From NCBI GenBank assembly GCA_964563595.1, contig CAZLWR010000014.1, positions 1 through 24,653 on the forward strand: a stretch of 24,653 nucleotides of DNA. Direction: 5' to 3'. Source of the DNA: CALMFT01 sp964563595 (GTDB taxonomy: Bacteria; Patescibacteriota; Gracilibacteria; Absconditabacterales; Absconditicoccaceae). The notes beneath the pieces were generated by a model, which saw only the letters and a program-made list of their open reading frames with translations, was not told where the DNA came from and did no database searches. Shown in pieces: positions 1 through 8,994 of the stretch. The position numbers and the translations under genes are program-made. Position 1 is the first letter of the stretch; each line of letters opens with the position of its first letter.

Positions 1-228
1 TTATTAATTAAATCTACAAAAAAACTTTCATTTTCACAAATATTAGAAGTTTTTGACGTTTTATCTATGGAAGAAAAAGCAATTGGTAACAAGTTATCAT
101 TGTCACAAAATACACCATCACGCTACGACAAAATATTTTTAATAAATGCCCAAAAGTGATATCAAAAAATGGCGGAGCAAGAAAAAGATGAGATTATGAA
201 ATTATTTCGTGCTCACTATAGTCACTAA
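1..228 (+). CDS. C-terminal end of an unrecognised protein
   Basis: The window opens inside this gene. Reading frame 1 gives 75 sense codons ending at TAA 226-228, with one in-frame UGA (codon after NAQK) read as glycine. The visible tail is hydrophilic and charged (MAEQEKDEIMKLFRAHYSH) and looks cytoplasmic and helical. I do not recognise the family and no domain is visible. A strong terminator follows 30 bases later, so this is the last gene of its transcript. The frame is supported by its length and by the terminator placement; the product is unknown. Confidence 0.6.
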
Positions 229-258
229 CCGAATTAACTATAAATTTAACCCATCAAG

Positions 259-286
259 AGCAAGAAAATCACTTTTCTTGCTTTTT
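259..286 (+). terminator. Rho-independent terminator
   Basis: A perfect 10-bp stem (AGCAAGAAAA / TTTTCTTGCT) with a 4-base loop TCAC runs directly into a T run. It lies 30 bases after the stop of the partial gene and 65 bases before rel, so it separates the two transcripts. Confidence 0.85.
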
Positions 287-351
287 ATGTATAAAACACT
301 ATTACCTATTGCATAGTTGAGTTTTAGTTTTACACTTTAACTATTGCTCAC

Positions 352-2571
352 ATGCAGATACCAGAACTCAAAGCATTTTTTGATTACCAGCCTGTTTTAG
401 TTTCAGATCCTCAGTTTATTGTTGACGAAATCAAGCAACTTGCATCAGCTTATTATTGATCACAAGAATTAGAGGAGATACAGGCGACGTATGAGTTCGC
501 AAAATCCGCTCATGAATGACAAATTAGACAATCAGGAGAACATTATATATCGCATATAGTACAAGCAACAAGATTCTTAATGGCTATCAAACCTGATTTG
601 GAGACAATCAAGGGATGTTTGTTGCATGACATAATAGAAGACTGCGATATATCATCAGAAACTATCAAAAAACACTTTGGAGAAACGGTAGCAAAATTAT
701 GTGAAGGCGTAACCAAAGTATCCCGTTTGAAATATCGTGGCGAAGAAAGGCAGATTGAAACCCTCAAGAAAACATTTTTTGCTATGTCAGAAGATTTGAG
801 AGTGATCTTCATCAAGCTTGCAGACAGAATACACAATATCCAGACCCTTCATTTTCATCCAAGACCCGATAAACAAGCAAGAATTGCAAAAGAAACATTG
901 GAAATATATATACCAATCGCGGAGAAACTAGGTTTATTGCAGTTTCAGTATCTATTGGAAAATGGCTGTTTTCGTATTTTGCACCCCGTAGAATGTAATC
1001 AGATTATAAATTATCTGGATAAACCTATATTTTATAGATCATCGGAAAAGGGCGTGCGAGCATTGACAAAAATACTCAAGCAAGATGGACTAGAAAATTT
1101 TGAAGTAAAAGGAAGATTGAAATCACCTTATAGTGTTTACAAGAAACTTACTCAAAAAGTTGGAGAACTGGACATCAGAAAGATCAATGATCTACTGGCT
1201 TTTAGAATCACCTTGGATAGCATACCAAACTGTTATCTGGCTATGGGTATTATTCACAATCAGTATACTCCCCTGGTTCATAAAATAAAAGATTATATTG
1301 TAGTACCCAAACCAAACTGATATCAGTCCATCCATAGTATTATCTTAGGGATATTTTCATTCCCTGTGGAAATACAGATTAGAACTCACGAAATGGATAA
1401 ATATGCTGAATATGGAGTAGCTGCACACTTTGCCTACAAGGAAGCCGGCTATACGGCCAAAGCAAGAACTGTCACGGTAGACAGCAAACAAACACAACGA
1501 GTTACGAAACTTCAGGACATCGTCAAATCCTATCAGGATGATAACGAAGGTTTTAAGCAGGAGATGAAAATAGAACTTTTGGATGACAATATCTTCGTCT
1601 ATACGCCAAAAGGAGAGATTATTGAAATGAAAAAATGATCTACCGTACTAGACTTTGCTTTTAGAATACATTCTGAAGTAGGACTGAGATTCAAAAATGC
1701 TCTTATCAACGGATCTATCGTGCCTATTGATTTTCAACTTAAAACGGGGGATATTATTCAAATCAATTCACGGAAAAACCAATACTCTGCTACCACTTCA
1801 CGGATGGATATACTCAAAACCTCCGGAGCCAGAAACCAGCTGAATAAATATCTCAAATCTAAGATGAGAGATCAGCTTTTGGCAAAAAGCATTCATAATC
1901 TGAATAATAAGCTTACTGAGTACAAATTACCCCTATTCAAATCTGACGAGTGTCTGATCTGGAAAAGTATGGAATCCAAGGAAGAAGAGTTGGAAGCAAA
2001 GTTACTGGAAATGCTTGATAAATCAGGCTATGGGACCTTTATCAATAGCTTTTATAAAACTAAACTCCCCGGAAGCGGTATTTCTAAAAAAAGTGAATAC
2101 ATAGCCTCCACGGAACAAAACATAAGTAACACCAATCAGATTATCATTGATGGACATAGCAATTTTGACTACACTATCTGCCCAGAATGTGCCAATCTCA
2201 CGAGTCAAATTATCGCTAAATCATGAAAACAAGGTATTAAAATTCATCATATAGGTTGTAAGGCGCTGAATACCATTGGCTATGAAAAACTTATTGCAGC
2301 ACAATATGAAGGACAAGAAAAACCTTTATATAATTTCTCTCTCAAGCTGCAAATCAGCAATGAATCAGGCAATCTCAATAGAGTATTGCAGATACTCAGT
2401 AAGTATAATACCAACATCCAACATATCGCATTCTTGGATACCAAACGCGATGCATCTTTGGGGCATATCACGCTTGAACTAGCAAATCCAAGCAAAATTT
2501 CTTTCATTATCAAAGACCTCCAAAAGTCTCCTGATGTTGTCACTATCAAAGAGAAAAAGTTTCTTGCATAA
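352..2571 (+). CDS. rel: Bifunctional (p)ppGpp synthetase/hydrolase, RelA/SpoT family
   Basis: 739 aa, the normal length of a long RSH enzyme that makes and degrades (p)ppGpp in the stringent response. Domains in order: HD hydrolase (about residues 50-200) with LLHDIIEDC carrying the HDxxED motif; synthetase (about 245-370) with GRLKSPYSVYKK, DLLAFRI, NGYQSIHS and VEIQIRTHEMDKYAEYG; TGS domain (about 415-475) with VYTPKGEIIEMKKGS; a zinc-finger-like/helical part with GIKIHHIGC; and a C-terminal ACT domain. Five in-frame UGA codons at 457, 517, 1318, 1636 and 2224; those at 517 (AHEGQ), 1318 (NGYQS) and 1636 (KKGST) fall on family-conserved glycines. Both catalytic halves look intact. ATG 352 is the first start after the terminator; no clear Shine-Dalgarno is seen. 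Read with the standard code it splits into four or more pieces. Confidence 0.95.
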
Positions 2572-2585
2572 TAACCGCTATTTTC

Positions 2586-2614
2586 TTGCATTTTTTGGGC
2601 TTGTATGCTATAAT
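2586..2614 (+). promoter_or_regulatory. Sigma70-type promoter with extended -10
   Basis: TTGCAT (2586-2591), a 17-base spacer and TATAAT (2609-2614), with TG one base before the -10 box. It starts 15 bases after the rel stop and is placed to drive the small membrane-anchored protein at 2662, giving a 5' UTR of about 40 bases. Confidence 0.7.
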
Positions 2615-2661
2615 AAATACGATAGTCATTTTGTGATATTTTTATTATTTAGGTCAGAATT

Positions 2662-3129
2662 ATGTTCCGCAATACGTCATTCACTCTTACAAGAAGTACG
2701 CTTATTTCAGGAATCGTAGGAGTAGTAGTCTGATTATCTTCGTTTGTGCTTTTTAATCCAGAAATGGCCTCAAATCTCGTAGCTGACATCAGCGGAAATC
2801 CAAGTTCTACCATAGCCGGAGATGTTTATTATAAAGTGAGTAAAAATAAGATATCGCTCTACAGCAATGTAACATTTGATAATATCAAAAGCATATCTGT
2901 TATCGTAGCCTATGAGCCAGGCACAGAAGTACTTACAGAAAATGACCATGTGTCTGCCGAACTGCTCTCTCCCACGATGAGTAGATACATACTTTCCACT
3001 AAAACCATAGAAAAAGGAGAACTCATCGCCTCACGAGCATATCGTGGTAAACCAGAGGACATTGTTATTAGTGATACTCAACTCTATACGGAAGATCAAG
3101 TCATGGGATTGAGTGTTTCACATGATTAA
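2662..3129 (+). CDS. Hypothetical membrane-anchored extracytoplasmic protein
   Basis: 155 aa. Residues about 9-32 form one hydrophobic segment (LISGIVGVVVGLSSFVLF; the glycine before LSS is UGA), a signal anchor or uncleaved signal peptide. The rest is beta-rich and polar and would lie outside the membrane. The stretch SISVIVAYEPGTEVL resembles an edge strand of cohesin-like or other beta-sandwich domains, but this is only a loose resemblance. It has its own promoter at 2586-2614 and is convergent with the pseudouridine synthase. ATG 2662 is chosen because it gives the complete hydrophobic segment; the first start without UGA readthrough (2746) would remove it. Function unknown. Confidence 0.75.
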
Positions 3130-3165
3130 GTTTTTCTCCTGATCTCTCTTATTACAATATATAAA

Positions 3166-4122
3166 CTATAATCTGATAGAAATATCTTTCCCCTCTGGAT
3201 CTACAAAGTCTAGTCCATATGCCGCCAATTGCAGATCATGGTCTCCAACAACATAAGACGGATTATACAAAAAATCTCAGATTATTGGCAATCATATGGA
3301 ACTGAGCTGATATCTAATTTGATGAGTTCTACCCGTTAACAATTCCAAGTCTACAAAGACTTGTTTTTTTCATCATTCTTGAATATCCTGTATACCCATA
3401 ATATGCGTAACTCCCATCTTGGGATATCAAACGGTAGGCACCTTTGGATAAACCAGTGACTGCAAAACAAAGGGTTTGTCATCAGTTTTTTGATAGTGGA
3501 GCTTCAATCGTTGTTCACCTTGTTTACTAACTTGGCACTTAGCCCTATAGTATTTATGCAATCCGGAAGTCGATACTCACTGCAAAGCATCTTTTGCTTT
3601 GGTATCAAAAAGCATTTTAAAATGCTGTAAACCCTTTTCGCTGGTTGCCACAATCATAAGCCCATCTGTATCTTTATCAAGTCTATGCACTATACCTGCT
3701 CTTACAAAGCCACCTAGACTGGGTATATTTCAAAACATATGGTACAAAAAACCACTCACCGAAGGCGTTGACACATCAAATAAAGTCTTGGGATGGCTCA
3801 GCACCCCTTTGGGTTTATAAACAATAAGATAATCCGCTGTTTGATGTTTGATATCCAGATGTATATTGGGAGCTTCTGCTAATATCTGATTATCATGATA
3901 TCTTTCTAATTCCGGTAAATATATCGTCTCATCTCACTCTAGTGTGTATGACTTCTTGATAACTTGCTTATTATCATCCTTGGCTATAGTAATCAACTTC
4001 CTCTCAAATAATTGTTGAAAAAAATTTCTTGATAAAGAAAAATAATCTGACAATGCCTTATCTATTCTTTGACCTTTATACATAGCTGGTATAACTAGCT
4101 CCATTGATCTATACCTAATCAT
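3166..4122 (-). CDS. RluA/RluD-family pseudouridine synthase
   Basis: 318 aa. Converts specific uridines of rRNA (or tRNA) to pseudouridine in the cytoplasm. An N-terminal S4-like RNA-binding part (KGQRIDKALSDYF...RKLI, about residues 15-50) precedes the catalytic domain: YLIVYKPKGVLSHP, then GIVHRLDKDTDGLMIVA with the catalytic aspartate in HRLDxxT, and GRTHQIRYQLSSIG. UGA codons at 3292-3294 and 3277-3279 encode both glycines of IGLPIIGD, which are conserved in the family. Start ATG 4122; a second ATG seven codons in is possible. Stop TAG 3166-3168. Which RNA position is modified cannot be told from sequence alone. Confidence 0.92.
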
Positions 4123-4320
4123 TTTAATGGTAGATGCAAACTCAGAAACTTACATTGGCAAGTGCAGGACAGATAGTATGTCACACAAAATCACCTGATG
4201 CGTACTACAAGAGTAATACTATCCAAAACACGATAAACTGCGACATAAGGAGATAGTAATAGTGCTACAAATAAATCTCCAGCAATAAGCTATTCATTTA
4301 GATACTTATATACCAATCTC

Positions 4321-4656
4321 ATGAAAACATTATTACAATTCCTCGTCACTTGAATTGCTATTGCTATAGCTGCGTACGTTGTACCTGGCGTAACAGTAGA
4401 TGGATTACGAACTGCTATTGTCGTATGAGTGGTACTTGCAATAGTTAATGCGACCGTTGGTGCATTGTTACGTCTCATTACGCTTCCTTTAAACCTCATT
4501 ACCTTGTGATTGGTAGGAGTAATTATTGGAGTATTGATGATTCTACTTGTTGATAACTTCGTAGACGGATTTAGTGTTAGTAATTTCCGATCAGGTCTGC
4601 TCTTTGCTATCATACTCGGAGCGATCAATATGATTTTTGGAAACGGCAAAGATTAG
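4321..4656 (+). CDS. YvlD-like membrane protein (phage holin 4_2 superfamily)
   Basis: 111 aa, almost entirely hydrophobic with about four transmembrane segments. The pattern LLRLITLPLNLITLGL and the final GAINMIFGNGK are typical of the YvlD / Phage_holin_4_2 superfamily; despite the superfamily name, cellular members are small membrane proteins of unclear role. Three UGA codons (4351, 4426, 4507), all at glycine positions, including the conserved TLGL. TATATA at 4307-4312 is 8 bases before ATG 4321, so the mRNA may be nearly leaderless; no Shine-Dalgarno. Followed by a strong terminator. Confidence 0.85.
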
Positions 4657-4691
4657 CACAGTAGCACCAAATATTAAAAGTAATTATAAAG

Positions 4692-4720
4692 AACGTCCAG
4701 ATGTCTGGACGTTTTTGTTT
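4692..4720 (+). terminator. Rho-independent terminator after yvlD-like gene
   Basis: Stem AACGTCCAG / CTGGACGTT (9 bp, loop ATGT) followed by TTTTTGTTT. It overlaps by two bases the TAA stop (4719-4721) of the convergent minus-strand gene. On the minus strand no comparable U run follows, so it mainly serves the plus strand. Confidence 0.85.
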
Positions 4721-5756
4721 ACTTCGACCAATGTCAGCGTATCAGTTTATTTCTTATCAATACCTCATACAATCAAATAACATCAGCAGTCCACTCTCCA
4801 TGAGATTCTACTAATTGCCTATAGAAGTTTTCTCAGTGACGCTTGAGGCTAATTTTCTTTCGAGATTCGATATCCAATACAGTCTCATACACCGCATCTT
4901 CTTGCTCAACAGGAATGATCAAGAAAAACTCTTGTCATCTTTTTTCTATACTATAATCTTTATTTACTGCTATGTCACCATTGTGTTTTAATCCTGCTAC
5001 TGTTTCCATTATCTGAACATAATTCAGCTTTATAGAGGATTTATTGCCTAATTTATATTCAAAATCACCATTAAAAAAGTAATGAGCACCTACCAAGCCC
5101 TTACGTAATGTTTTTGCAAAAGGATAGAGAGGTTTTTGCTCAGGAAAACTTGCATCATACTGTATCCAGTTTCGTTCATCCCAAGGCCTGATACCAAATA
5201 CCTTTAATATATCAAACACAACTTGTTTTTGTTCTTTGCTATAAGAAAAACCATAGCTCGTACCAAGTACATCTGCAATCTTCATAAGTCTGCTTTGTAC
5301 AACTTCATTGGGAGTCCCTCACAGCTTACCAATCCCCCATTGTGCCAATTGAGGCAGTTCATCAATATGATACTTTCTAGTTCGTTCACGTCAAGGTATG
5401 ACTTTGCTATTATCCCCTTTTCACTGAGCATCAAGCAATCCCCCATTGGTTTGTTGATGTTGTGCAGCATCTTCATACATAGTTTGCCCTTTCCATATCG
5501 CTTTACCTTCAGCATTTCTGATATAGACATGATTTTTGAAAATCCCGTTGGAAGTAAGACACTTTATGATTCACAGTGCCAAAGTACCACGAGATAAACT
5601 AATAGCATTACCGATTTCCTGAACCAGTTGTTTAATCTTGTGTTTTAATTTAAAACTACTTCTCTCCACATTCTTCACATTAGATTCAGCCTCTTGCGGG
5701 TACTCTTCAAGCAATAGATCATCTGGATACACCGTATCATACATAGGTTTTTTCAT
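4719..5756 (-). CDS. Derived bacterial sugar-transferase-like protein
   Basis: 345 aa. Residues about 50-160 resemble the catalytic part of the bacterial sugar transferase family (PF02397, WcaJ/WbaP type, which moves a sugar phosphate onto a lipid carrier): NAEGKAIWKGQTMYEDA matches the usual G-x-x-F-x-x-x-K-x-R-T-M pattern, and YHIDELPQL matches the LDELPQL motif. The usual following VGPRP is replaced by GGTPNE, and there is no N-terminal transmembrane helix, so activity is doubtful. The last 180 residues (from SRLMKIADV) match nothing I recognise. Seven or more UGA codons keep one frame open. Start ATG 5756 has a good Shine-Dalgarno (AAGGAAG) and a terminator-like hairpin just upstream. Confidence 0.6.
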
Positions 5757-5784
5757 AATAACTCTTCCTTTACTAAAATGAGAA

Positions 5785-5807
5785 ACAAAAACCACCCACG
5801 TGGGTGG
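5785..5807 (-). terminator. Terminator-like hairpin in the leader (possible attenuator)
   Basis: A perfect 16-base palindrome, CCACCCAC/GTGGGTGG (5792-5807), is followed on the minus strand by TTTTTGT. It lies only about 30 bases before the start of the sugar-transferase-like gene (5756), leaving no room for a full promoter between. Either it ends an unseen minus-strand transcript, or it conditionally terminates the leader of the gene it precedes. Confidence 0.6.
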
Positions 5808-6052
5808 AACAGATTATCAGCATAGTATGTATTTAGTACTAGAAGTCAACATATTGTAAACTCATGGAGTCAAGAGTAGAATACTGAGAAGCATATCTAA
5901 GTAACTGCTTTCCTTACTCTTTAAGCTTTGTAAAAAAAGCACTATATAATCTGAAAGGAGAAATTTACTATTGCTTTTTTTCGCACAATCTACAAATAAA
6001 TGCTGTTTGCAGCACACTTGCTGCAAAGCGTAACTATTAAACCTTTTTTAAA
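5808..6052. other. Intergenic region at the left edge of the GC-rich block
   Basis: No gene is visible in any frame under code 25. It holds two copies of the ATAATCTG word (5810-5817 and 5946-5953) and, further right, an inverted repeat (6006-6027). The minus strand could encode only very short peptides. Composition is host-like (AT-rich) up to roughly 5955-6050 and turns GC-rich after the first codons of the next gene, so the junction probably lies in this interval. Confidence 0.5.
6006..6027. repeat. Inverted repeat next to the GC-rich block
   Basis: Perfect 9-bp arms TTTGCAGCA / TGCTGCAAA around CACT, 26 bases before the GTG start of the first lipoprotein gene. It has no U run, so it is not a classical terminator. 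It could be an operator or part of the transferred or mis-joined segment. Confidence 0.5.
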
Positions 6053-6784
6053 GTGAGTTTACTTAACACCACTTCGCGTGCTTTGATTCTAATAGCACTG
6101 GCCGCCGTATCATTTATGGCCTGCCAAAAAGAATCATCCGATTTTACAGGTGAAACCCCAACCCTCCTCATCGAAAACGGAGCTGCCGATGACCGTGGCC
6201 CAAGTCCCGTAGGGCCGCCCCCTGGCGGCAACTACTCGTGTGACGGAGCCGTGAACGCCGTCAATGGTCTTATCTACCGTCCCAATGGAATGGGTGGATT
6301 CATCAGTGCGAGCTTTGCGTCGCAATTGACACCCGGCAAAATCGTCATCTTCGGGAGTGGCACCTGCTCACGCTGGAATGAGGGATGGCATAATCCGGAC
6401 GGCCTGAAAACCTGGCTGGCCAATCATCCAACTAAGAAGGCCATTATGGTCTATACTTACGAAGCCCACCCCATCAGTGAGGGCGGCGGTCTTCCGGTAT
6501 ACAGGTACCCGACGAGCTGTGAAGCTATCTCGACGGGTCTCTACCTCAACCAGCACAGCACCCTGGCACAACGCTGGGCCGCCTGGACCAGTACTCAGTC
6601 CAAACTGGGGACCGTATCCAACTGCACGCACTGGATCGACAATATGTCGAACAGCGTGACCAACGGCAACCAAGCATGGCCATTCCGAGTGTTCGTCGTA
6701 TGCAATGACGGCCGCCTGGTTCTGATTTCGATGGGAGGCGTTTGTGACATCGCGACGGAACTGAACAACTATTTCGGCCTGTAG
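6053..6784 (+). CDS. Predicted secreted lipoprotein, foreign GC-rich gene (copy 1)
   Basis: 243 aa. Signal peptide with hydrophobic core ALILIALAAVSF and lipobox FMAC (Cys about residue 24), so probably a lipoprotein. The mature part starts with a disordered acidic/proline-rich stretch (GPSPVGPPPGGN) and then a Trp/Cys-rich domain with DNMSNSV and a VVCNDGRL...GGVC ending. I do not recognise the family. It is clearly GC-rich, with GGC/GCC/CTG codons, unlike every neighbour; it has no UGA-glycine codon and ends in TAG. The signal peptide style recalls Bacteroidota. GTG 6053 is the only start in the frame that keeps the whole signal peptide. A close paralog follows after a gap. Confidence 0.75.
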   Translation: MSLLNTTSRALILIALAAVSFMACQKESSDFTGETPTLLIENGAADDRGPSPVGPPPGGNYSCDGAVNAVNGLIYRPNGMGGFISASFASQLTPGKIVIFGSGTCSRWNEGWHNPDGLKTWLANHPTKKAIMVYTYEAHPISEGGGLPVYRYPTSCEAISTGLYLNQHSTLAQRWAAWTSTQSKLGTVSNCTHWIDNMSNSVTNGNQAWPFRVFVVCNDGRLVLISMGGVCDIATELNNYFGL

Positions 6785-6806
6785 AGCCGATCAAGTCTGA
6801 TACACC

Positions 6807-6906
6807 NNNNNNNNNNNNNNNNNNNNNNNNNNNNNNNNNNNNNNNNNNNNNNNNNNNNNNNNNNNNNNNNNNNNNNNNNNNNNNNNNNNNNNNNNNNNNN
6901 NNNNNN
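6807..6906. other. 100-N assembly gap inside the GC-rich block
   Basis: Exactly 100 N, a conventional placeholder. It lies between two paralogous genes, a usual place for an assembly break. The second copy resumes at a point matching about residue 120 of the first, so its missing start needs some 350 bases; the true gap is probably longer than 100. Confidence 0.95.
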
Positions 6907-7240
6907 ACACCCCAGTCGTCAGGTGGTCGTGATCTATACAGCCGAAAGCAACCCGGGCACCGCCGTCCAACGTTGGCCGCGCTGCGGCCGAGGAACGCCA
7001 ACGACCCTGGTGTTGCAACAAAGTACCACGATCCTTCAAAGGATCTGGAACGGCAAGATGGCCATCATGGGTCAGCTGGGCGGCTACTGGGCCGACCGCT
7101 TCTACGTGGACGACCTGAGCAACAGCGTGGCCGCCAACATGGGACAATTCGCCCTCTACGGCGTTTGCACCAGCGGACAACTCCAGCCCATCGGCAATGA
7201 GGGGTCCTGTGACTGGGTGTCCATTATGAATGATTTTTAA
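6907..7240 (+). CDS. Predicted lipoprotein paralog, 5' end lost in gap (copy 2)
   Basis: About 110 C-terminal residues in the frame ending at TAA 7238-7240. It aligns with copy 1 from its centre: HPSRQVVVIYTAESNP against HPTKKAIMVYTYEAHP, then QRIWNG...DDLSNSV against QRWAAW...DNMSNSV, and FALYGVCTSGQLQPIG...GSC against FRVFVVCNDGRLVLIS...GVC. Same GC-rich composition and no UGA. The N-terminal half, including any signal peptide, is hidden by the N run. Conserved cysteines in both copies suggest a disulfide-stabilised extracellular fold. Function unknown. Confidence 0.7.
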
Positions 7241-7490
7241 CATCAACACCGCTCGCTTGTCCTAAGCAGCGGATACTTTCCTTTGTCTATCCAAGGAAGG
7301 ATGCCAGGTCACTGAGTTACAGCGGCTTGGCATTTTTTTATAATAAAAAAAAATAATAGTTTGCAAACGATCTATATTTGTACTTGGGTTTCAGGTTATT
7401 TTTATTATTATAAAGTTCATATTTTGATTTCCAGCTCTTAAGTTTTTGCTTTTTAGCTTTCCCGCCTTTTAGCTTTTTAGCTTTTTTAGA
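7241..7490. other. Intergenic region: right edge of the GC-rich block
   Basis: No gene. After the terminator at 7301-7339 the sequence becomes AT-rich. TATATTTG at 7373-7380 matches a Bacteroidota-type -7 element (TAnnTTTG), but the only TTTG upstream is 9 bases away, too close for a proper promoter. 7440-7490 holds imperfect repeats of AGCTTTT. The junction back to host sequence lies somewhere here, before the ABC-F start at 7491, whose third codon is UGA. Confidence 0.45.
7301..7339 (+). terminator. Terminator after the lipoprotein pair
   Basis: Stem ATGCCA (7301-7306) / TGGCAT (7328-7333) with a larger internal loop, running into a seven-T tract. It closes the GC-rich lipoprotein transcript. 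Confidence 0.6.
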
Positions 7491-8963
7491 ATGTCTTGAG
7501 CAAACAATCCTGTTATATTGCGTTTTGACACCGTATCATTCGCATACAATGATGGCAAGAAAATTATCCTAGAGGAAGCAGATTTTTCCGTTCGTGAAAA
7601 TACTAAAATCACCATTATGGGACAAAACGGTGCTGGGAAATCTACTATTTTCCAAATGATTACTGGGGAACTCCAACCACAATCCGGTAAAATCAGTATC
7701 GTACCAGGTAATAGCATTGCCATAGCAAAACAAGTTATCCCTAGAGATCAATATGAACTTACTATAAGAGAGTACTTTGAAACTGCATTTGCAGAAAAAG
7801 ATTACAAGTTGGATAAAAAAATAGAGGAAGTGATGCAATCAGTAAACCTGCCAGTGCCAGTTACCAAACAAATCAAGGATCTGTCTGGTGGTCAACAAGC
7901 AAGATTATTACTCGCTTATGCACTCATTCAAAAACCCGATATCTTGCTTTTGGATGAGCCTACCAACAATCTAGATGGAGATGGTATTGGGAATCTTATT
8001 GGATTTTTATTAAGTTACGAGAAAACAGTCATTGTTATTAGTCATGACGCAGATTTTCTGAATATGTTTACTGATGGAGTTTTGTATGTTAACGTAGTAA
8101 ATCATAAGGTCGAACAGTATTGGGGAGATTACTATGATGTAGTAGAACAGATTTCTAAACAAATTGAAAAAGAACAATCTCAAAATGCCAGACTCGAAAA
8201 ACAAATCATTGATGCGAAAGAAAAAATAAATTTCTTTGCTAACAAAGGAGGAAAAATGCGTAAACTCGCCAGTAAAATGAGAGACGAAGTTGAAGAGGCC
8301 GAAGAAAACAAAGTAGAAGTCAGAAGAGATGATAAAACTATCAAGCACTTCAATATTGAGTTCGAGAACTTTGTAGGTCCTATTGTCACTATCAACAACG
8401 TAGAACTGATGGATAAAAATTATAATCCAATTATGAGAAAACTGGATCTGGAACTAAGAAAAGGAGACAGATATATTCTGACTGGTCCAAACGGCATTGG
8501 GAAATCCACGCTCTTGAAAAGACTCATTCATGCACATGATGGTGATGCCACTATCCATGAAAACGTGAGAGTAGGATATTATAGTCAAGATTTCAACGCA
8601 TTGGATATGAACATGACTGTTCGAGATTCTCTTCATGAAGTATCCAACGAAGTTACAGATCAAGAAGTCTTCCGTACTGCTGCTCAGTTTTTATTGACTA
8701 GTGATTTACTCAAGAATACTATTGGCTCGCTGTCCGAAGGACAAAAAGGATTACTATGCTATGCAAGATTTGTTATTCAAAAACCTCATCTGCTTATTTT
8801 AGATGAGCCCACCAATCATATCAATTTCCGTCACCTTCCTGTTATCGCCGAATCTCTCAACGAATATGATGGAGCCATCATTATGGTCAGCCATGATCAA
8901 GCATTTGTGGATCAATTGTCTCATGTAGAAGAGATCAATCTAGGTAAGTTAGTTGGGAGATAA
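7491..8963 (+). CDS. ABC-F family ATPase (ribosome-associated type)
   Basis: 490 aa, two ABC domains and no membrane segment. Domain 1 (about 5-210): GQNGAGKST, LSGGQQARL, LLLDEPTNNLD, VISHD. A charged coiled-coil linker follows (QISKQIEKEQSQ...EEAEENKVEVRRD). Domain 2 (about 290-490): GPNGIGKST, LSEGQKGLL, LILDEPTNHI, MVSHD. ABC-F proteins act on the ribosome in translation control or antibiotic protection; which subtype cannot be told. ATG 7491 gives MSGANNPVILRFDTVSF; codon 3 is UGA, so the gene belongs to the code-25 host. All other glycines use GGN and the ATAATCTG word is absent, a milder UGA use than its neighbours. No Shine-Dalgarno seen. Confidence 0.92.
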
Positions 8964-8994
8964 TATAGCACATTAGTCATCTTTCGTTACGTAT

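Noticed and set aside
352..2571. rel read as several frameshifted fragments or a pseudogene
   Set aside because: All breaks are UGA in the same frame and fall on conserved glycines; reading UGA as Gly gives a full-length enzyme.
5282..5530. Separate 82-aa minus-strand gene
   Set aside because: It is in another frame inside the sugar-transferase-like gene, whose frame is open from 5756 to 4719 once UGA is Gly.
6546..7249. Minus-strand frames crossing the N gap in the GC-rich block
   Set aside because: They are GC-driven shadows of the two plus-strand lipoprotein genes, and translation through N is meaningless.
6006..7340. Integron gene cassette with attC site
   Set aside because: The inverted repeat lacks the GTTRRRY and RYYYAAC core pair, and no integrase is present.
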